This document shows positions 1 through 8,293 of a stretch of DNA of 64,000 bases, one piece after another. The DNA comes from Sinorhizobium terangae. GTDB lineage: Bacteria > Pseudomonadota > Alphaproteobacteria > Rhizobiales > Rhizobiaceae. Position numbers and translations under genes: made by a program. The notes beneath the pieces are model-generated. The model ran no database searches and was not told where the DNA came from. It saw only the letters and a list, made by a program, of their open reading frames with translations. Position 1 is the stretch's first letter. Each line of letters begins with the position of its first letter. The stretch is from assembly GCF_029714365.1 (NCBI RefSeq), contig NZ_CP121659.1, positions 806,001-870,000 on the forward strand. The letters are read 5' to 3'.

Positions 1-1455
1 TCGGCAACGTCGGTGGAGGCCGCGTGGCTGTCGGCCGCCTACATGGCGCCCAATGTCAGCCTTTCGGCCGCTCTGGTGAAGATCCGCGCACAGTATGGGC
101 TGCGCCGCTTTGCGGAGATCGGCATCGTCGGTTTCGTCTTCGTCTCGCTGCTGAATGTCTTCGTTTCCGACCTGCACTCGGCGATTGTCGTGCGCTTCAT
201 CAGCGGCATTGCCGCCGCGCCGATGTCGACGCTAGGCTTCCTCTACATGCTGGAAGCCTTTCCCCCCGCGCGCAAGCTGACTGTCGGGCTCGCGCTGGCG
301 CTCACTTGCACGACGCTCGCCGCGCCGATTACGCGGCTGATCTCTCCGGAACTCATCGAATACGGCCAGTGGCATGGTCTCTATACCCTCGAGATGGCGC
401 TGGCCCTGATCGCATTGCCGATCATCTATCTTTTGCCGCTGACACCCGTCCCTCATGGCAAGGTCATCCAGCGCACCGATATCGTGAGCTATCTGCTGCT
501 CGCCGCCGGATTCGGTTGCATCGCGATCGTCCTCACGATGGGAAGGCTTTACTGGTGGTTTGAAGCTTCTTGGCTCGGGGTCTTGCTTGCGACCTCGGTC
601 GTGATTCTCACCGCTTTCGTGCTGATAGAGCTCAACAGAGAGTTGCCGTTGATCGACGTGCGCTGGCTCGCGTCACGCGAGATCTTGCATTTTGCCACAG
701 TGCTGCTGATCTTCCGCCTCGTGGCGTCGGAGCAGTCGGCGATTGCTACCAACTTCTACCAGCTGCTCGGCCTGCAGTACGATCAGCTCGCAACGCTCTA
801 CTGGATCATTCTGGCGGCATCCGTCGGCGGCGGGCTGCTGTGTGCGGCTCTGATGCAGCCCGGGTATGCGGACGCCGTCCATGTCCTTGCTTTGACGCTG
901 CTTGCCGCGGGTGCCTACATGGACAGTCACGCGACGAGCCTGACGCGCCCAGAGCAGATGTATCTCAGCCAGGCTCTGGTAGCAGCCGGCACGGCGCTTT
1001 TCCTGCCGCCGGCAATGGCCCGGGGGTTCAGGTCGGCGCTGGCCAAGGGACCGAGCTACATCGTGAGCTTCATCGTCGTCTTTCTCTTCACCCAGAGCAT
1101 CGGCGGCCTGATGGGGTCGGCAGCCTTCGGGACCTTTGTCACGGTCCGCGAGAAGTTTCACGCCAACATCCTCGCCGATGAGATCATTGCCACCAATCCT
1201 CTCGTCTCCCAGCGCCTCGCCCAGCTGTCGGGCGCCTATGCCAAGGCAATCGGCGACAAGGCGTTGCTCAACGGGGAGGGTGTGGCCCTGCTCGGGCAGA
1301 CGGTTACGCGCGAGGCCAATATTCTTGCCTATAACGACGCGTTCCTGCTGACGGCGATCCTCGCCCTTTGCGCGCTCGTCGTGCTCATCATCCATATCGC
1401 TTTAAATTGGCTCACCGCACGCAACCTCCCTGCAGCGGCGGCGACCACATCCTGA
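1..1455 (+). CDS. MFS efflux permease, DHA2/EmrB type (5' end outside window)
   Basis: Inner-membrane drug/proton antiporter of the 14-TM DHA2 (EmrB-like) type, inferred from about 12 visible hydrophobic segments and from the HlyD adaptor 21 bp downstream. The reading frame is open from the first base of the window and the first visible residues (VEAAWLSAAYMAPNVS) match the region after TM1 in EmrB-like proteins, so the true start lies upstream and about one TM segment is missing. With the adaptor it would form an EmrAB-type pump; an outer-membrane TolC-like partner is not in view. The substrate cannot be told from sequence. A regulator of TetR, MarR or LysR type would be expected upstream. 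Confidence 0.85.
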   Translation, partial: SATSVEAAWLSAAYMAPNVSLSAALVKIRAQYGLRRFAEIGIVGFVFVSLLNVFVSDLHSAIVVRFISGIAAAPMSTLGFLYMLEAFPPARKLTVGLALALTCTTLAAPITRLISPELIEYGQWHGLYTLEMALALIALPIIYLLPLTPVPHGKVIQRTDIVSYLLLAAGFGCIAIVLTMGRLYWWFEASWLGVLLATSVVILTAFVLIELNRELPLIDVRWLASREILHFATVLLIFRLVASEQSAIATNFYQLLGLQYDQLATLYWIILAASVGGGLLCAALMQPGYADAVHVLALTLLAAGAYMDSHATSLTRPEQMYLSQALVAAGTALFLPPAMARGFRSALAKGPSYIVSFIVVFLFTQSIGGLMGSAAFGTFVTVREKFHANILADEIIATNPLVSQRLAQLSGAYAKAIGDKALLNGEGVALLGQTVTREANILAYNDAFLLTAILALCALVVLIIHIALNWLTARNLPAAAATTS

Positions 1456-1476
1456 TACACCAAGTAGACCACCACC

Positions 1477-2544
1477 ATGCTGAAAAATCTTCGTTCTGCC
1501 ACCACGCTTATCGTCCTTCTTGCCGGCCTCGCCGGCCTCTCGCTCGTTCTCTACGCTTGGCGCTTGCCGCCCTTCGACAGCTCGGTCGAAACCACCGAGA
1601 ATGCCTATGTCCGCGGCTATGTGACGATCGTCAGCCCCCAGCTTTCCGGCTACGTGGCGGAAGTGCCCGTCAAGGACTACGAGGAGGTGAGGGCCGGCCA
1701 GCTTCTCGTCAGGATCGATGATCGGATCTACGCGCAAAAACTCGCCCAGGCGAAGGCGACGCTTGCGGCGCAGCGCGCGGCGCTCGCGAATTCGTTCCAG
1801 CAGGAGCTGTCGGCAAAGGCGGGGATCGAGGCCAGCGAAGCGCAACTCGACAGCGCTCAGGCAGCCCTGGTTACCGCGAAAGCGTCGTGGGACCGCATTC
1901 GCCCCCTGGCCGAAAAGGGCGTCGCCACGCGCAGCGACGCGGACCAGTCGCGCGCTGGCTTCGAGCAGGCAGTGGCTGCCGTCAATCAGGCCAAGGCGAA
2001 TCTTGAAGTGTCGAGGCAGTCACTTGCGACCACGCGTGGGGCACGCGCCGGTCTGGAGGCCTCGGTGTCCGGCGCGCAGGCCGCGGTCGAGCTAGCCCGG
2101 ATCGATCTCGACAATACGCGGATCGTGGCGCCGCGCGACGGCAGGCTCGGCGAGATCGGCGCCCGCGTCGGTCAGTATGTCGCGGCCGGGACTAGTCTGC
2201 TCGCAATCGTTCCGGGCGACGTATGGGTCGTCGCCAATTTCAAGGAAACACAGCTTGACGGCATGAAGATCGGCCAGGCGGTGACCATCTCCGTGGACGC
2301 CCTCAATCGGCAGGTGCTGCAAGGCCATATCGAGCGCTTCTCTCCGGCCGCAGGATCGGAATTCAGCATCATCCGGCCCGACAATGCGACCGGCAATTTC
2401 ACCAAGGTTGCCCAGCGCCTTGGCGTTCGTATCGCGGTCGATCCGGGTCAACCGCTGGCGGCCTTGCTGGCGCCGGGACTTTCAGTCGTCGTGAAGGTCG
2501 ACAAGTCGGCAGAGCCGCGAGCGGCATTCGCATCCGCCAGCTGA
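1477..2544 (+). CDS. HlyD/EmrA family membrane fusion protein
   Basis: Periplasmic adaptor linking the upstream MFS pump to an outer-membrane channel. It has one N-terminal TM anchor (about residues 8-27), a biotinyl-lipoyl-like segment (about 48-85, ending AGQLLVRID), an Ala/Gln-rich alpha-helical hairpin (about 85-190) and a beta-barrel segment beginning WVVANFKETQL, in the usual order for EmrA-type proteins. 355 aa is normal for the family. It lies 21 bp after the permease stop, so the two are very likely one operon. A strong hairpin follows the stop. Family assignment is secure; the substrate is unknown. Confidence 0.9.
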   Translation: MLKNLRSATTLIVLLAGLAGLSLVLYAWRLPPFDSSVETTENAYVRGYVTIVSPQLSGYVAEVPVKDYEEVRAGQLLVRIDDRIYAQKLAQAKATLAAQRAALANSFQQELSAKAGIEASEAQLDSAQAALVTAKASWDRIRPLAEKGVATRSDADQSRAGFEQAVAAVNQAKANLEVSRQSLATTRGARAGLEASVSGAQAAVELARIDLDNTRIVAPRDGRLGEIGARVGQYVAAGTSLLAIVPGDVWVVANFKETQLDGMKIGQAVTISVDALNRQVLQGHIERFSPAAGSEFSIIRPDNATGNFTKVAQRLGVRIAVDPGQPLAALLAPGLSVVVKVDKSAEPRAAFASAS

Positions 2545-2600
2545 TCGGCGCATCCGACAAAGATAGTGGTGATCTGCTAGAGGCAGTCGCGACAAACGAC

Positions 2601-2630
2601 AGAGGCCCGGATCGCTGGATCCGGGCCTCT
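2601..2630. terminator. Bidirectional hairpin terminator
   Basis: Perfect 13-bp stem (2601-2613 with 2618-2630) with a 4-nt loop, between the convergent hlyD-like gene and rplI. No clear T-tract on either side, so intrinsic termination is inferred from stem strength and position. Confidence 0.7.
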
Positions 2631-2652
2631 CAATTCGGGTCTGCGGCGAAGC

Positions 2653-3228
2653 TTATTCTTCTTCGGCTTCGAACTCAGCTTCCGGATTGAAGAAGTCTTC
2701 CGGCTTCAGGGCGTCTTCGTCGACGCCGTAGATGGCGTCGGCAGACGTCAGGCTTTCGCCCTTGGACTGGCGCTCAGCTTCTTCGGCCGAACGGGCAACG
2801 TTGATTTCAACGCCGATCTCGACTTCCGCATGCAGGTGCAGCGTCACCTTGTGCAGGCCGATCGACTTGATCGGGTGGTTGAGGTCGACCTGGTTGCGGT
2901 TGATGTTGAAGCCTTCGGCAGCAAGCGTCTCGACGATGTCGCGGGCCGCAACCGAGCCGTAGAGCTGGCCGGTTTCACCAGCAGAGCGGACGATGATGAA
3001 GGACTTGCCGTCGAGCTTGTCTGCGACCTTCTGGGCTTCGGACTTGCGCTCGAGGTTGCGGGCTTCGAGCGTTGCGCGCTCGGATTCGAACCGTGCCTTG
3101 TTGGCGGCGTTGGCGCGCAGCGCCTTGCCGAGCGGCAGCAGGTAGTTGCGTGCAAAGCCGTCGCGAACCTTTACGGTTTCGCCCATCTGGCCGAGCTTGG
3201 CGATGCGTTCAAGGAGAATGACTTCCAT
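2653..3228 (-). CDS. rplI: 50S ribosomal protein L9
   Basis: Binds 23S rRNA at the base of the L1 stalk. The N-terminal domain [19 protein letters not shown] followed by the conserved GFARNYLLP motif is diagnostic. At 191 aa it is about 40 residues longer than the E. coli protein; the extra length is an acidic C-terminal tail (ending EAEFEAEEE) seen in rhizobial L9 proteins. It is the last gene of the rpsF-rpsR-DUF2232-rplI cluster, 35 bp after the membrane protein gene. Confidence 0.98.
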   Translation of the reverse strand: MEVILLERIAKLGQMGETVKVRDGFARNYLLPLGKALRANAANKARFESERATLEARNLERKSEAQKVADKLDGKSFIIVRSAGETGQLYGSVAARDIVETLAAEGFNINRNQVDLNHPIKSIGLHKVTLHLHAEVEIGVEINVARSAEEAERQSKGESLTSADAIYGVDEDALKPEDFFNPEAEFEAEEE

Positions 3229-3263
3229 TTTGATTTCCTTTCAGTTTGTCGTTGGTTCGTTGG

Positions 3264-4217
3264 TCAGCTTTTTCCCGTCGGCGTAACCGCGATGGTGCGT
3301 CGGGTGTCGGTCAGGCCGGACAGGAGGAAAAACACGGCCGGGATCGTGAAGACGAGCACCGACAGGTAGGCGATCCACAAAACGGGAAGCCGCCAGGACT
3401 TGCCACGCGTGCGGAAATGGAACGAGGCAAAGCCCGAGAGCAGGAAGCCTGCGCCGAACGTGCCGCAAATCAGGGCGCCGATCGCCGCCGGCGCTCCGCC
3501 GAGAAAGGCGAGGACCAGGCCGGCGAGAAACACGAAAATGGCATTGCGGGGCATCCTCAACGACGACGGAATGTCTTCGCGCGGACGCAGTGACCCTCCG
3601 GACATCTGGACGATCCGGGTTGCGAGATAGTACGCGGCAAACAGCATCAGCACCCAGATCGCGCCCTGCACGAGCGGCAGGGCGAGCGTGAACATCGACT
3701 TGATCTGGGCGATCGCCGCGGCATCCGGATTGTAGAGCGGCTCCTGCGCCTTCACAGCCTCGATCACCATGTCGATCATGCGGTCCGAGACGTCGGAATC
3801 GTAGCCGACGATATAGCCGACGATGATCATGCCGACGGTAACGAGCCCGGCGAGATGGCCGAGGATGTCGGACAACGGATACCACGCAAGCGCGCCTTCG
3901 GGGCCGCCGAGCTCGGAGGCCGGGCGCGCAAGGTTCGCGAGGTGGCTGAGCCAGCCGGCCGGGACAAGCGTCACGAGCAGAATCAGCAGCGCGAAATAGG
4001 CGGAAACGAGCGTGGCGGCAGTCGCGCCGGCAACGACGATGGCGACGACCGCGGCCGCGTTGCCCCAGCCGAGGCCGGCAATCAGGATGGGCAGTGCGGA
4101 AGCGGCGTAGAGAACGATCGCAAAGGACGACTGCGTGTTCGCGCCCATCGACAGAAGGGCGGCGGTAATGCCGGCAAGCGCGCCGGTGATCAGCGATGTC
4201 CTGTTCCAGATATTCAC
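3264..4217 (-). CDS. DUF2232 integral membrane protein
   Basis: Multi-pass inner-membrane protein of 317 aa with about 7-8 hydrophobic segments and no recognisable catalytic motif. Proteins of the DUF2232 (YybS-like) family occupy this position between rpsR and rplI in many alphaproteobacteria; function is unknown. The start gives MNIWNRTSLITGALAG, putting the first TM immediately at the N terminus. It lies 187 bp after rpsR, a gap that contains a hairpin, so its expression may differ from that of the ribosomal genes. Confidence 0.8.
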   Translation of the reverse strand: MNIWNRTSLITGALAGITAALLSMGANTQSSFAIVLYAASALPILIAGLGWGNAAAVVAIVVAGATAATLVSAYFALLILLVTLVPAGWLSHLANLARPASELGGPEGALAWYPLSDILGHLAGLVTVGMIIVGYIVGYDSDVSDRMIDMVIEAVKAQEPLYNPDAAAIAQIKSMFTLALPLVQGAIWVLMLFAAYYLATRIVQMSGGSLRPREDIPSSLRMPRNAIFVFLAGLVLAFLGGAPAAIGALICGTFGAGFLLSGFASFHFRTRGKSWRLPVLWIAYLSVLVFTIPAVFFLLSGLTDTRRTIAVTPTGKS

Positions 4218-4319
4218 GTTCGCTGTCCTGCTTCAACGCAGTTAGGGGTCAAATGAAGCCCCAACATGGGATTTTGGCGCATGCGCCGGTTCCGATCCGC
4301 GCCCACCGCGGAAGGGAGA

Positions 4320-4356
4320 GAGGCAAGGCACTTACGGTGCGGAAATGCCTTGCCTC
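4320..4356 (-). other. Hairpin between rpsR and DUF2232
   Basis: Perfect 11-bp inverted repeat (4320-4330 and 4346-4356; GAGGCAAGGCA and its complement) with a 15-nt loop, 49 nt downstream of the rpsR stop on the transcribed strand. No T-tract follows. It could be an RNA-processing or attenuation site within the operon. Confidence 0.55.
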
Positions 4357-4404
4357 GGAACGAGCTTCCGTCGAGTCAATCGACTGACGGAGAGTCAGTT
4401 CGCC

Positions 4405-4653
4405 TTACGATACGACGTAGGGCAGCAGGCCGAGGAAACGTGCACGCTTGATCGCCTGGGCGAGTTCGCGCTGCTTCTTCTGGGAAACCGCCGTGATGCG
4501 GGACGGAACGATCTTGCCGCGCTCGGAAATGTAGCGCTGCAGGAGACGGATGTCCTTGTAGTCGATCCGCGGAGCGTTTGCGCCCGAGAAGGGGCAGGTC
4601 TTGCGGCGACGGTGGAACGGACGGCGTACCGGAGCGGAAGAAACTTCAGCCAT
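4405..4653 (-). CDS. rpsR: 30S ribosomal protein S18
   Basis: Small-subunit protein that pairs with S6 on the 16S rRNA platform. The 82-aa product carries the conserved segments RRKTCPF, IDYKD and [12 protein letters not shown] followed by a basic C-terminal helix ([19 protein letters not shown]). It lies 24 bp after rpsF, as expected since the two proteins bind as a heterodimer. Confidence 0.98.
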   Translation of the reverse strand: MAEVSSAPVRRPFHRRRKTCPFSGANAPRIDYKDIRLLQRYISERGKIVPSRITAVSQKKQRELAQAIKRARFLGLLPYVVS

Positions 4654-4677
4654 TGTTTTTATCTCCTAAGCTTCGGG

Positions 4678-5124
4678 TTACGCGCGGTCTTCACGCGGAC
4701 GGCGCGGACGGTCTTCACGGTCGCCACGGTCCGGACGCGGGCCACGGTCGAAACCGCCTTCGCGCGGGCCACGGCCTTCGCCGCGGGGACGATCGTCGCG
4801 ATCGCGCTTCTGCATCATCGCGGACGGGCCTTCCTCGTGCTTTTCGACGGCGATCGTCATGTAGCGCAGGACGTCTTCGTTGATGCGCATCTGGCGCTCG
4901 ACTTCGTGGACGGCCGGTGCCGGAGCATCGATGTCCATCAGGACGTAATGAGCCTTGCGGTTCTTCTTGATGCGGTAGGTGAGGGACTTCAGGCCCCAGT
5001 TCTCGACGCGACCGACCTTGCCGCCGTTCGCTTCGATGACGCCCTTGTACTGCTCGACGAGGGCATCGACCTGCTGCGGCGTGATATCCTGCCGGGCAAG
5101 GAATACGTGTTCATAAAGAGCCAT
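4678..5124 (-). CDS. rpsF: 30S ribosomal protein S6
   Basis: First gene of the ribosomal cluster; S6 binds S18 and 16S rRNA. The N-terminal ferredoxin-like domain ([19 protein letters not shown]...) is followed after about residue 105 by a tail rich in Arg, Gly, Asp and Pro (repeats such as RGPR, DRGDRED), which makes it 148 aa. Such charged tails are usual in rhizobial S6. The start is preceded on the minus strand by GAAAGG. Confidence 0.98.
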   Translation of the reverse strand: MALYEHVFLARQDITPQQVDALVEQYKGVIEANGGKVGRVENWGLKSLTYRIKKNRKAHYVLMDIDAPAPAVHEVERQMRINEDVLRYMTIAVEKHEEGPSAMMQKRDRDDRPRGEGRGPREGGFDRGPRPDRGDREDRPRRPREDRA

Positions 5125-5480
5125 TGTGGCTTGCCTTTCTTGCGTTAATCAGCCCGGACCTCGGCGGCTAAGCCTCAACGACTGTTCTTAAGGGCCGCGA
5201 GGCGGCCGGCAAGAAAGTGTTGTATCGAGACGGTCGAGAGCGGAGACACGGGAGGCCGGAATGCCTTGCATTCCTGGCGGCTTCCAACGCGGGAAACCGG
5301 CCCTCCGTTCAGCCACCAGCCAGAAGACCGGGTGTTTCGAACAGCGCGCTTATACGGATTTTCCGCCGAAATGCAAGCCGCGATCCGAACTTCGCCGTCC
5401 GGGAGCCGCCGGGTGCCTGCCGGAACAATCGCCGGGCATTGCTGTTGGATATCGGCAACTCAAAACAGCGGGAGCCGACG
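5125..5480. other. Intergenic region between rpsF and the Cys-rich protein gene
   Basis: 356 bp between divergent genes. It must hold the promoter of the ribosomal cluster (minus strand) and probably that of the copper-storage-like gene (plus strand). The plus-strand frame stays open upstream of 5481, but that extension lacks Cys motifs and resembles no protein, so it is treated as noncoding. No convincing -35/-10 pair or MerR-type copper operator was found. Confidence 0.6.
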
Positions 5481-5813
5481 ATGGCCCATGTTGATCCAAG
5501 AATGCAAGCCTGCATCGACAATTGCCTGGACTGTTATTCCGTCTGCTTGTCGACCGCGATGAACCATTGCCTCCAGGCAGGCGGCGAGCATACCGAACCG
5601 GCGCATTTCAGGCTGATGGCAGCCTGCGCCGAGATCTCCCGGACCGCGGCGCATTTCATGTTGATCGGAAGCCCTCACCACCCGCATCTGTGCCGGGAAT
5701 GCGCGGAGATCTCCACCGAATGCGCCAAGGATTGCGAGCGCATCGGTGACATGACCGAATGCGCCGACGCCTGCTGGCGCTGCGCCGAGAGCTGCCGCCA
5801 GATGGCTGCTTAG
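5481..5813 (+). CDS. Cytosolic Cys-rich four-helix bundle copper-storage-like protein (DUF326/Csp3)
   Basis: 110-aa protein with 14 cysteines in the spacing of the DUF326 / Csp copper-storage family: C-x3-C-x2-C-x3-C at residues 11-22, C-x2-C-x6-C-x3-C in the third helix, and C-x3-C-x2-C-x3-C near the C terminus. Four amphipathic helices would line a bundle core with Cys thiolates that bind many Cu(I) ions. There is no signal peptide, so it fits cytosolic Csp3 rather than exported Csp1. The start at 5481 is chosen because GGGAG sits 7-11 bp upstream and family members begin just before the first Cys motif. A RIME-like repeat directly follows, and its first palindrome begins one base after the stop codon. 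Confidence 0.85.
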   Translation: MAHVDPRMQACIDNCLDCYSVCLSTAMNHCLQAGGEHTEPAHFRLMAACAEISRTAAHFMLIGSPHHPHLCRECAEISTECAKDCERIGDMTECADACWRCAESCRQMAA

Positions 5814-5916
5814 TGCATGTCGGCCAAAAGTGTGCAGCGGTTTTGGGACAACGACATGCATAAAAGCAAGGACCTAAAGCGCGCCGCATGAGTCCGATTG
5901 AACGCGACGCGCTTTA
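5814..5916. repeat. RIME-like rhizobial intergenic mosaic element (two palindromes)
   Basis: Palindrome 1 (5814-5860) has outer arms TGCATGTCG/CGACATGCA and inner arms CCAAAA/TTTTGG around a GTGTGCAGCG core. Palindrome 2 (5875-5916) has arms TAAAGCGCG/CGCGCTTTA. This two-palindrome layout matches the rhizobium-specific intergenic mosaic elements known from established work. It lies between the convergent copper-storage and aldo/keto reductase genes and may also terminate transcription. Confidence 0.8.
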
Positions 5917-5942
5917 AGCCCTCGCTTCACAGTGGGGGCGGC

Positions 5943-6986
5943 TCAGATCGGCGCCGGATAGAGCCGATGAAGGCGCCGGATGCCGTTCATCACATCTTGC
6001 GAGAGCGTGATGCCGGCGCCGCCGATGTCGGTCTTCAATTGTTCCATCGACGTCGCGCCGATGATGACCGAAGCCATGAATGGGCGCGTCAAATAGAAGG
6101 CAATCGCCATCTGCGCCGGGTCGAGGCCATGCTCGCGGGCGAGCGCCGCATAGGCGGCGACGGCGGGCTCCTGGTGCGGCGTGAAGCGCCCGCCGAGATC
6201 GCCGTTGATCGACAGGCGCGATCCCGCGGGCTTCCCGCCCCCCAGATATTTGCCGGTGAGGAGACCGGCCGCAAGCGGCGAATAGGCAAGCAGGCCGACA
6301 TCCTCGTGATGCGACAGCTCCGCCAGATCGAGGTCGTAGGCCCGATAGAGCAGATTGTATTCGTTCTGGATCGTCGCAATGCGCGGCAGGCCATATTTGT
6401 CGGAGAGATCGAGCATCTTCATGGTGCCCCAGGCGGTGTCGTTCGAAAGCCCGATGGCGCGAAGCTTGCCGGCCTTCGCGAGTTCGCCAAGCTTGTCGAG
6501 TATCGCCTTCAGGTCGGTGGCGACATGCTCCTTGTCCTGCTTCGACGGGTCGTAGGACCAGGCATTGCGGAAGTGATAATGGCCGCGATTCGGCCAATGA
6601 AGCTGATAGAGGTCGACATAGTCCGTCTTCAGCCGCTTGAGGCTGGCATTCAGGGCCTCCTCGATTGCTTCCGGCGTCATTGGTCCGCCGTCGCGGATAT
6701 AAGGACGGCCGGGGCCGGCCACCTTGGTCGCGAGCACCACATCGTCGCGCCGGCCGCGCGCCGCCAGCCAGTTCCCGATGATGCGTTCGGTGTTGCCATA
6801 GGTTTCGGCCGAAAGCGGCGTGGTCGGGTAGAGTTCGGCCGTATCGATGAAATTGACGCCACGGTCGAAGGCGTAATTCAGCTGCGCATGAGCTTCGGTC
6901 TGCGTATTCTGTGAGCCCCAGGTCATTGTGCCGAGGCAGATCTCGGAAATCTTGATGCCTGTGCGGCCCAGCGTGTTGTAGCGCAT
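5943..6986 (-). CDS. tas: Aldo/keto reductase, Tas-like
   Basis: NADP(H)-dependent (alpha/beta)8-barrel oxidoreductase of 347 aa. The catalytic tetrad is visible: Asp48 and Tyr53 (FIDTAELYP), Lys88 (LATK) and His130 (LYQLHWP). Segments such as LGTMTWGSQN, LKRLKTDYVDLYQLHWP and GLDPAQMAIAFYLTRPF follow E. coli Tas closely through the whole length. The start at 6986 is preceded by GAGGA; the frame stays open much further upstream, but without resemblance to the family. Physiological substrate unknown. A FixK/FNR-like site lies about 140 bp upstream. Confidence 0.85.
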   Translation of the reverse strand: MRYNTLGRTGIKISEICLGTMTWGSQNTQTEAHAQLNYAFDRGVNFIDTAELYPTTPLSAETYGNTERIIGNWLAARGRRDDVVLATKVAGPGRPYIRDGGPMTPEAIEEALNASLKRLKTDYVDLYQLHWPNRGHYHFRNAWSYDPSKQDKEHVATDLKAILDKLGELAKAGKLRAIGLSNDTAWGTMKMLDLSDKYGLPRIATIQNEYNLLYRAYDLDLAELSHHEDVGLLAYSPLAAGLLTGKYLGGGKPAGSRLSINGDLGGRFTPHQEPAVAAYAALAREHGLDPAQMAIAFYLTRPFMASVIIGATSMEQLKTDIGGAGITLSQDVMNGIRRLHRLYPAPI

Positions 6987-7121
6987 GAAATAACATTCCT
7001 CGTGGAAGGCGGGTTTGCGCCGGCAGGAGGGAGAGGCGCGCCGCCAAATGAATTGAAGGGGCCGCGGTTTCATGGCTTGTTGACCGGCGCGGCAGCAATG
7101 CGCGGCAAACTTACGCCTTGA

Positions 7122-7135
7122 TTGACGAAGATCAA
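7122..7135. promoter_or_regulatory. FixK/FNR-like box
   Basis: TTGAC-GAAG-ATCAA matches the TTGAT-N4-ATCAA consensus of CRP/FNR-family regulators (FixK, FnrN) with one mismatch. It is nearly palindromic and could serve either the aldo/keto reductase or the fabD side. Activity is inferred. Confidence 0.45.
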
Positions 7136-7214
7136 GGGCAAAAGCCCGCCGGGAACCGCGAAGGTCAGCCTCTGCGCTTGACTCGCTGTTCAGGAATGTG
7201 AATGGAGAGGAAAA

Positions 7215-7304
7215 ATGGCGCGGATGAGCAATGAGGCGGGCTTCGCCGGCATCCGTTCCAATGTGAGAAACGATCGCGAGAGTTCTGGTTCGCTCGTTTC
7301 GTGA
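7215..7304 (+). CDS. Possible 29-aa leader peptide upstream of fabD
   Basis: Small reading frame starting MARMSNEAGFAGIR and ending SGSLVS, with Shine-Dalgarno GGAGAGG at 7204-7210 spaced 4 bp from ATG. Its stop lies 18 bp before the fabD ATG. No TM, signal or codon-repeat signature is visible, and no homologue is recognised. The strong ribosome-binding site is the only support; it could be a leader ORF or chance. Confidence 0.25.
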   Translation: MARMSNEAGFAGIRSNVRNDRESSGSLVS

Positions 7305-7322
7305 TCCAGGGAGGGGCATCCC

Positions 7323-8267
7323 ATGAGCATTGCATTCACGTTCCCCGGGCAGGGCAGCCAGGCTGTCGGCATGGGCAAGGATCTGGCGGACGCCTTTCCG
7401 GAGGCGGCAGCCGTCTTCGCCGAGGTCGATGAAGCGCTTGGCGAAAAGCTGTCGGACGTCATGTGGAACGGACCGGAGGAAACGCTGACGCTGACGGCAA
7501 ACGCGCAGCCGGCGCTGATGGCCGTCTCCATGGCCGTGATCCGCGTGCTTGAAGCCAGGGGCCTGGATCTCAAGAACAAAGTCTCTTTCGTCGCCGGCCA
7601 TTCGCTCGGCGAATATTCCGCGCTTTGCGCTGCCGGAACTTTCTCGCTTGCAGACACGGCACGGCTCCTGCGCATTCGCGGCAATGCGATGCAGGCGGCC
7701 GTCCCTGTCGGCAAAGGCGCGATGGCTGCCATCATCGGCCTGGAACATGCGGACGTCGACGCGGTTTGCCGCGAAGCGTCAGCGCTCGGCTCCTGCCAGA
7801 TCGCCAACGACAACGGCGGTGGACAGCTGGTGATCTCGGGCGAGAAGCAGGCGGTGGAGAAGGCAGCGGCGCTTGCCTCCGAAAAGGGCGCCAAACGCGC
7901 GCTGATGCTGCCGGTCTCCGCACCTTTCCACTCCTCGCTGATGGCGCCCGCCGCTGACGCGATGCGTGATGCACTTGCCAAGGTCGAGAAGCGCGATCCT
8001 TCCGTTCCGCTTGTGGCGAATGTTCTGGCTGCTCCCGTGAGTGATGCCGGCGAGATCGCCCGGTTGCTCGTCGAGCAAGTGACCGGCCAGGTACGCTGGC
8101 GCGAGACGGTCGAATGGTTCGCGGCCAACAATGTCACGACGCTTTATGAAATCGGCTCGGGCAAGGTGCTGACGGGACTTGCCCGGCGGATCGACAAGAC
8201 TGTCAACGGCATCGCCGTCAATACGCCCGCCGATATTGACACGGCGCTCGCTGCCCTTCTGGCCTGA
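7323..8267 (+). CDS. fabD: Malonyl-CoA:ACP transacylase
   Basis: Loads malonate from CoA onto ACP for type II fatty acid synthesis in the cytosol. Residues 5-13 (FTFPGQGSQ) and the nucleophile elbow GHSLGEY (Ser94) are diagnostic; the catalytic-His region APFHSSLM lies near residue 200. The 314-aa length is standard. A GGAGGGGC Shine-Dalgarno precedes the start. fabG follows after 26 bp, then acpP and fabF, giving the elongation module without fabH and plsX. Confidence 0.97.
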   Translation: MSIAFTFPGQGSQAVGMGKDLADAFPEAAAVFAEVDEALGEKLSDVMWNGPEETLTLTANAQPALMAVSMAVIRVLEARGLDLKNKVSFVAGHSLGEYSALCAAGTFSLADTARLLRIRGNAMQAAVPVGKGAMAAIIGLEHADVDAVCREASALGSCQIANDNGGGQLVISGEKQAVEKAAALASEKGAKRALMLPVSAPFHSSLMAPAADAMRDALAKVEKRDPSVPLVANVLAAPVSDAGEIARLLVEQVTGQVRWRETVEWFAANNVTTLYEIGSGKVLTGLARRIDKTVNGIAVNTPADIDTALAALLA

Positions 8268-8293
8268 GCGCCCCAGTTATAAGGAACAAGCCC

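Larger units (their letters stand above)
6987..7322. other. Divergent intergenic region, tas-like / fabD
   Basis: 336 bp between divergent starts. It contains a FixK/FNR-like palindrome (7122-7135), a TTGACT hexamer (7178-7183) without a convincing -10, and a 29-codon reading frame with a strong Shine-Dalgarno (7215-7304). The rest shows nothing recognisable. Confidence 0.6.

Noticed and set aside
5217..5480. N-terminal extension of the copper-storage-like protein
   Set aside because: The extra 88 codons lack the Cys pattern and the true start at 5481 has its own Shine-Dalgarno.
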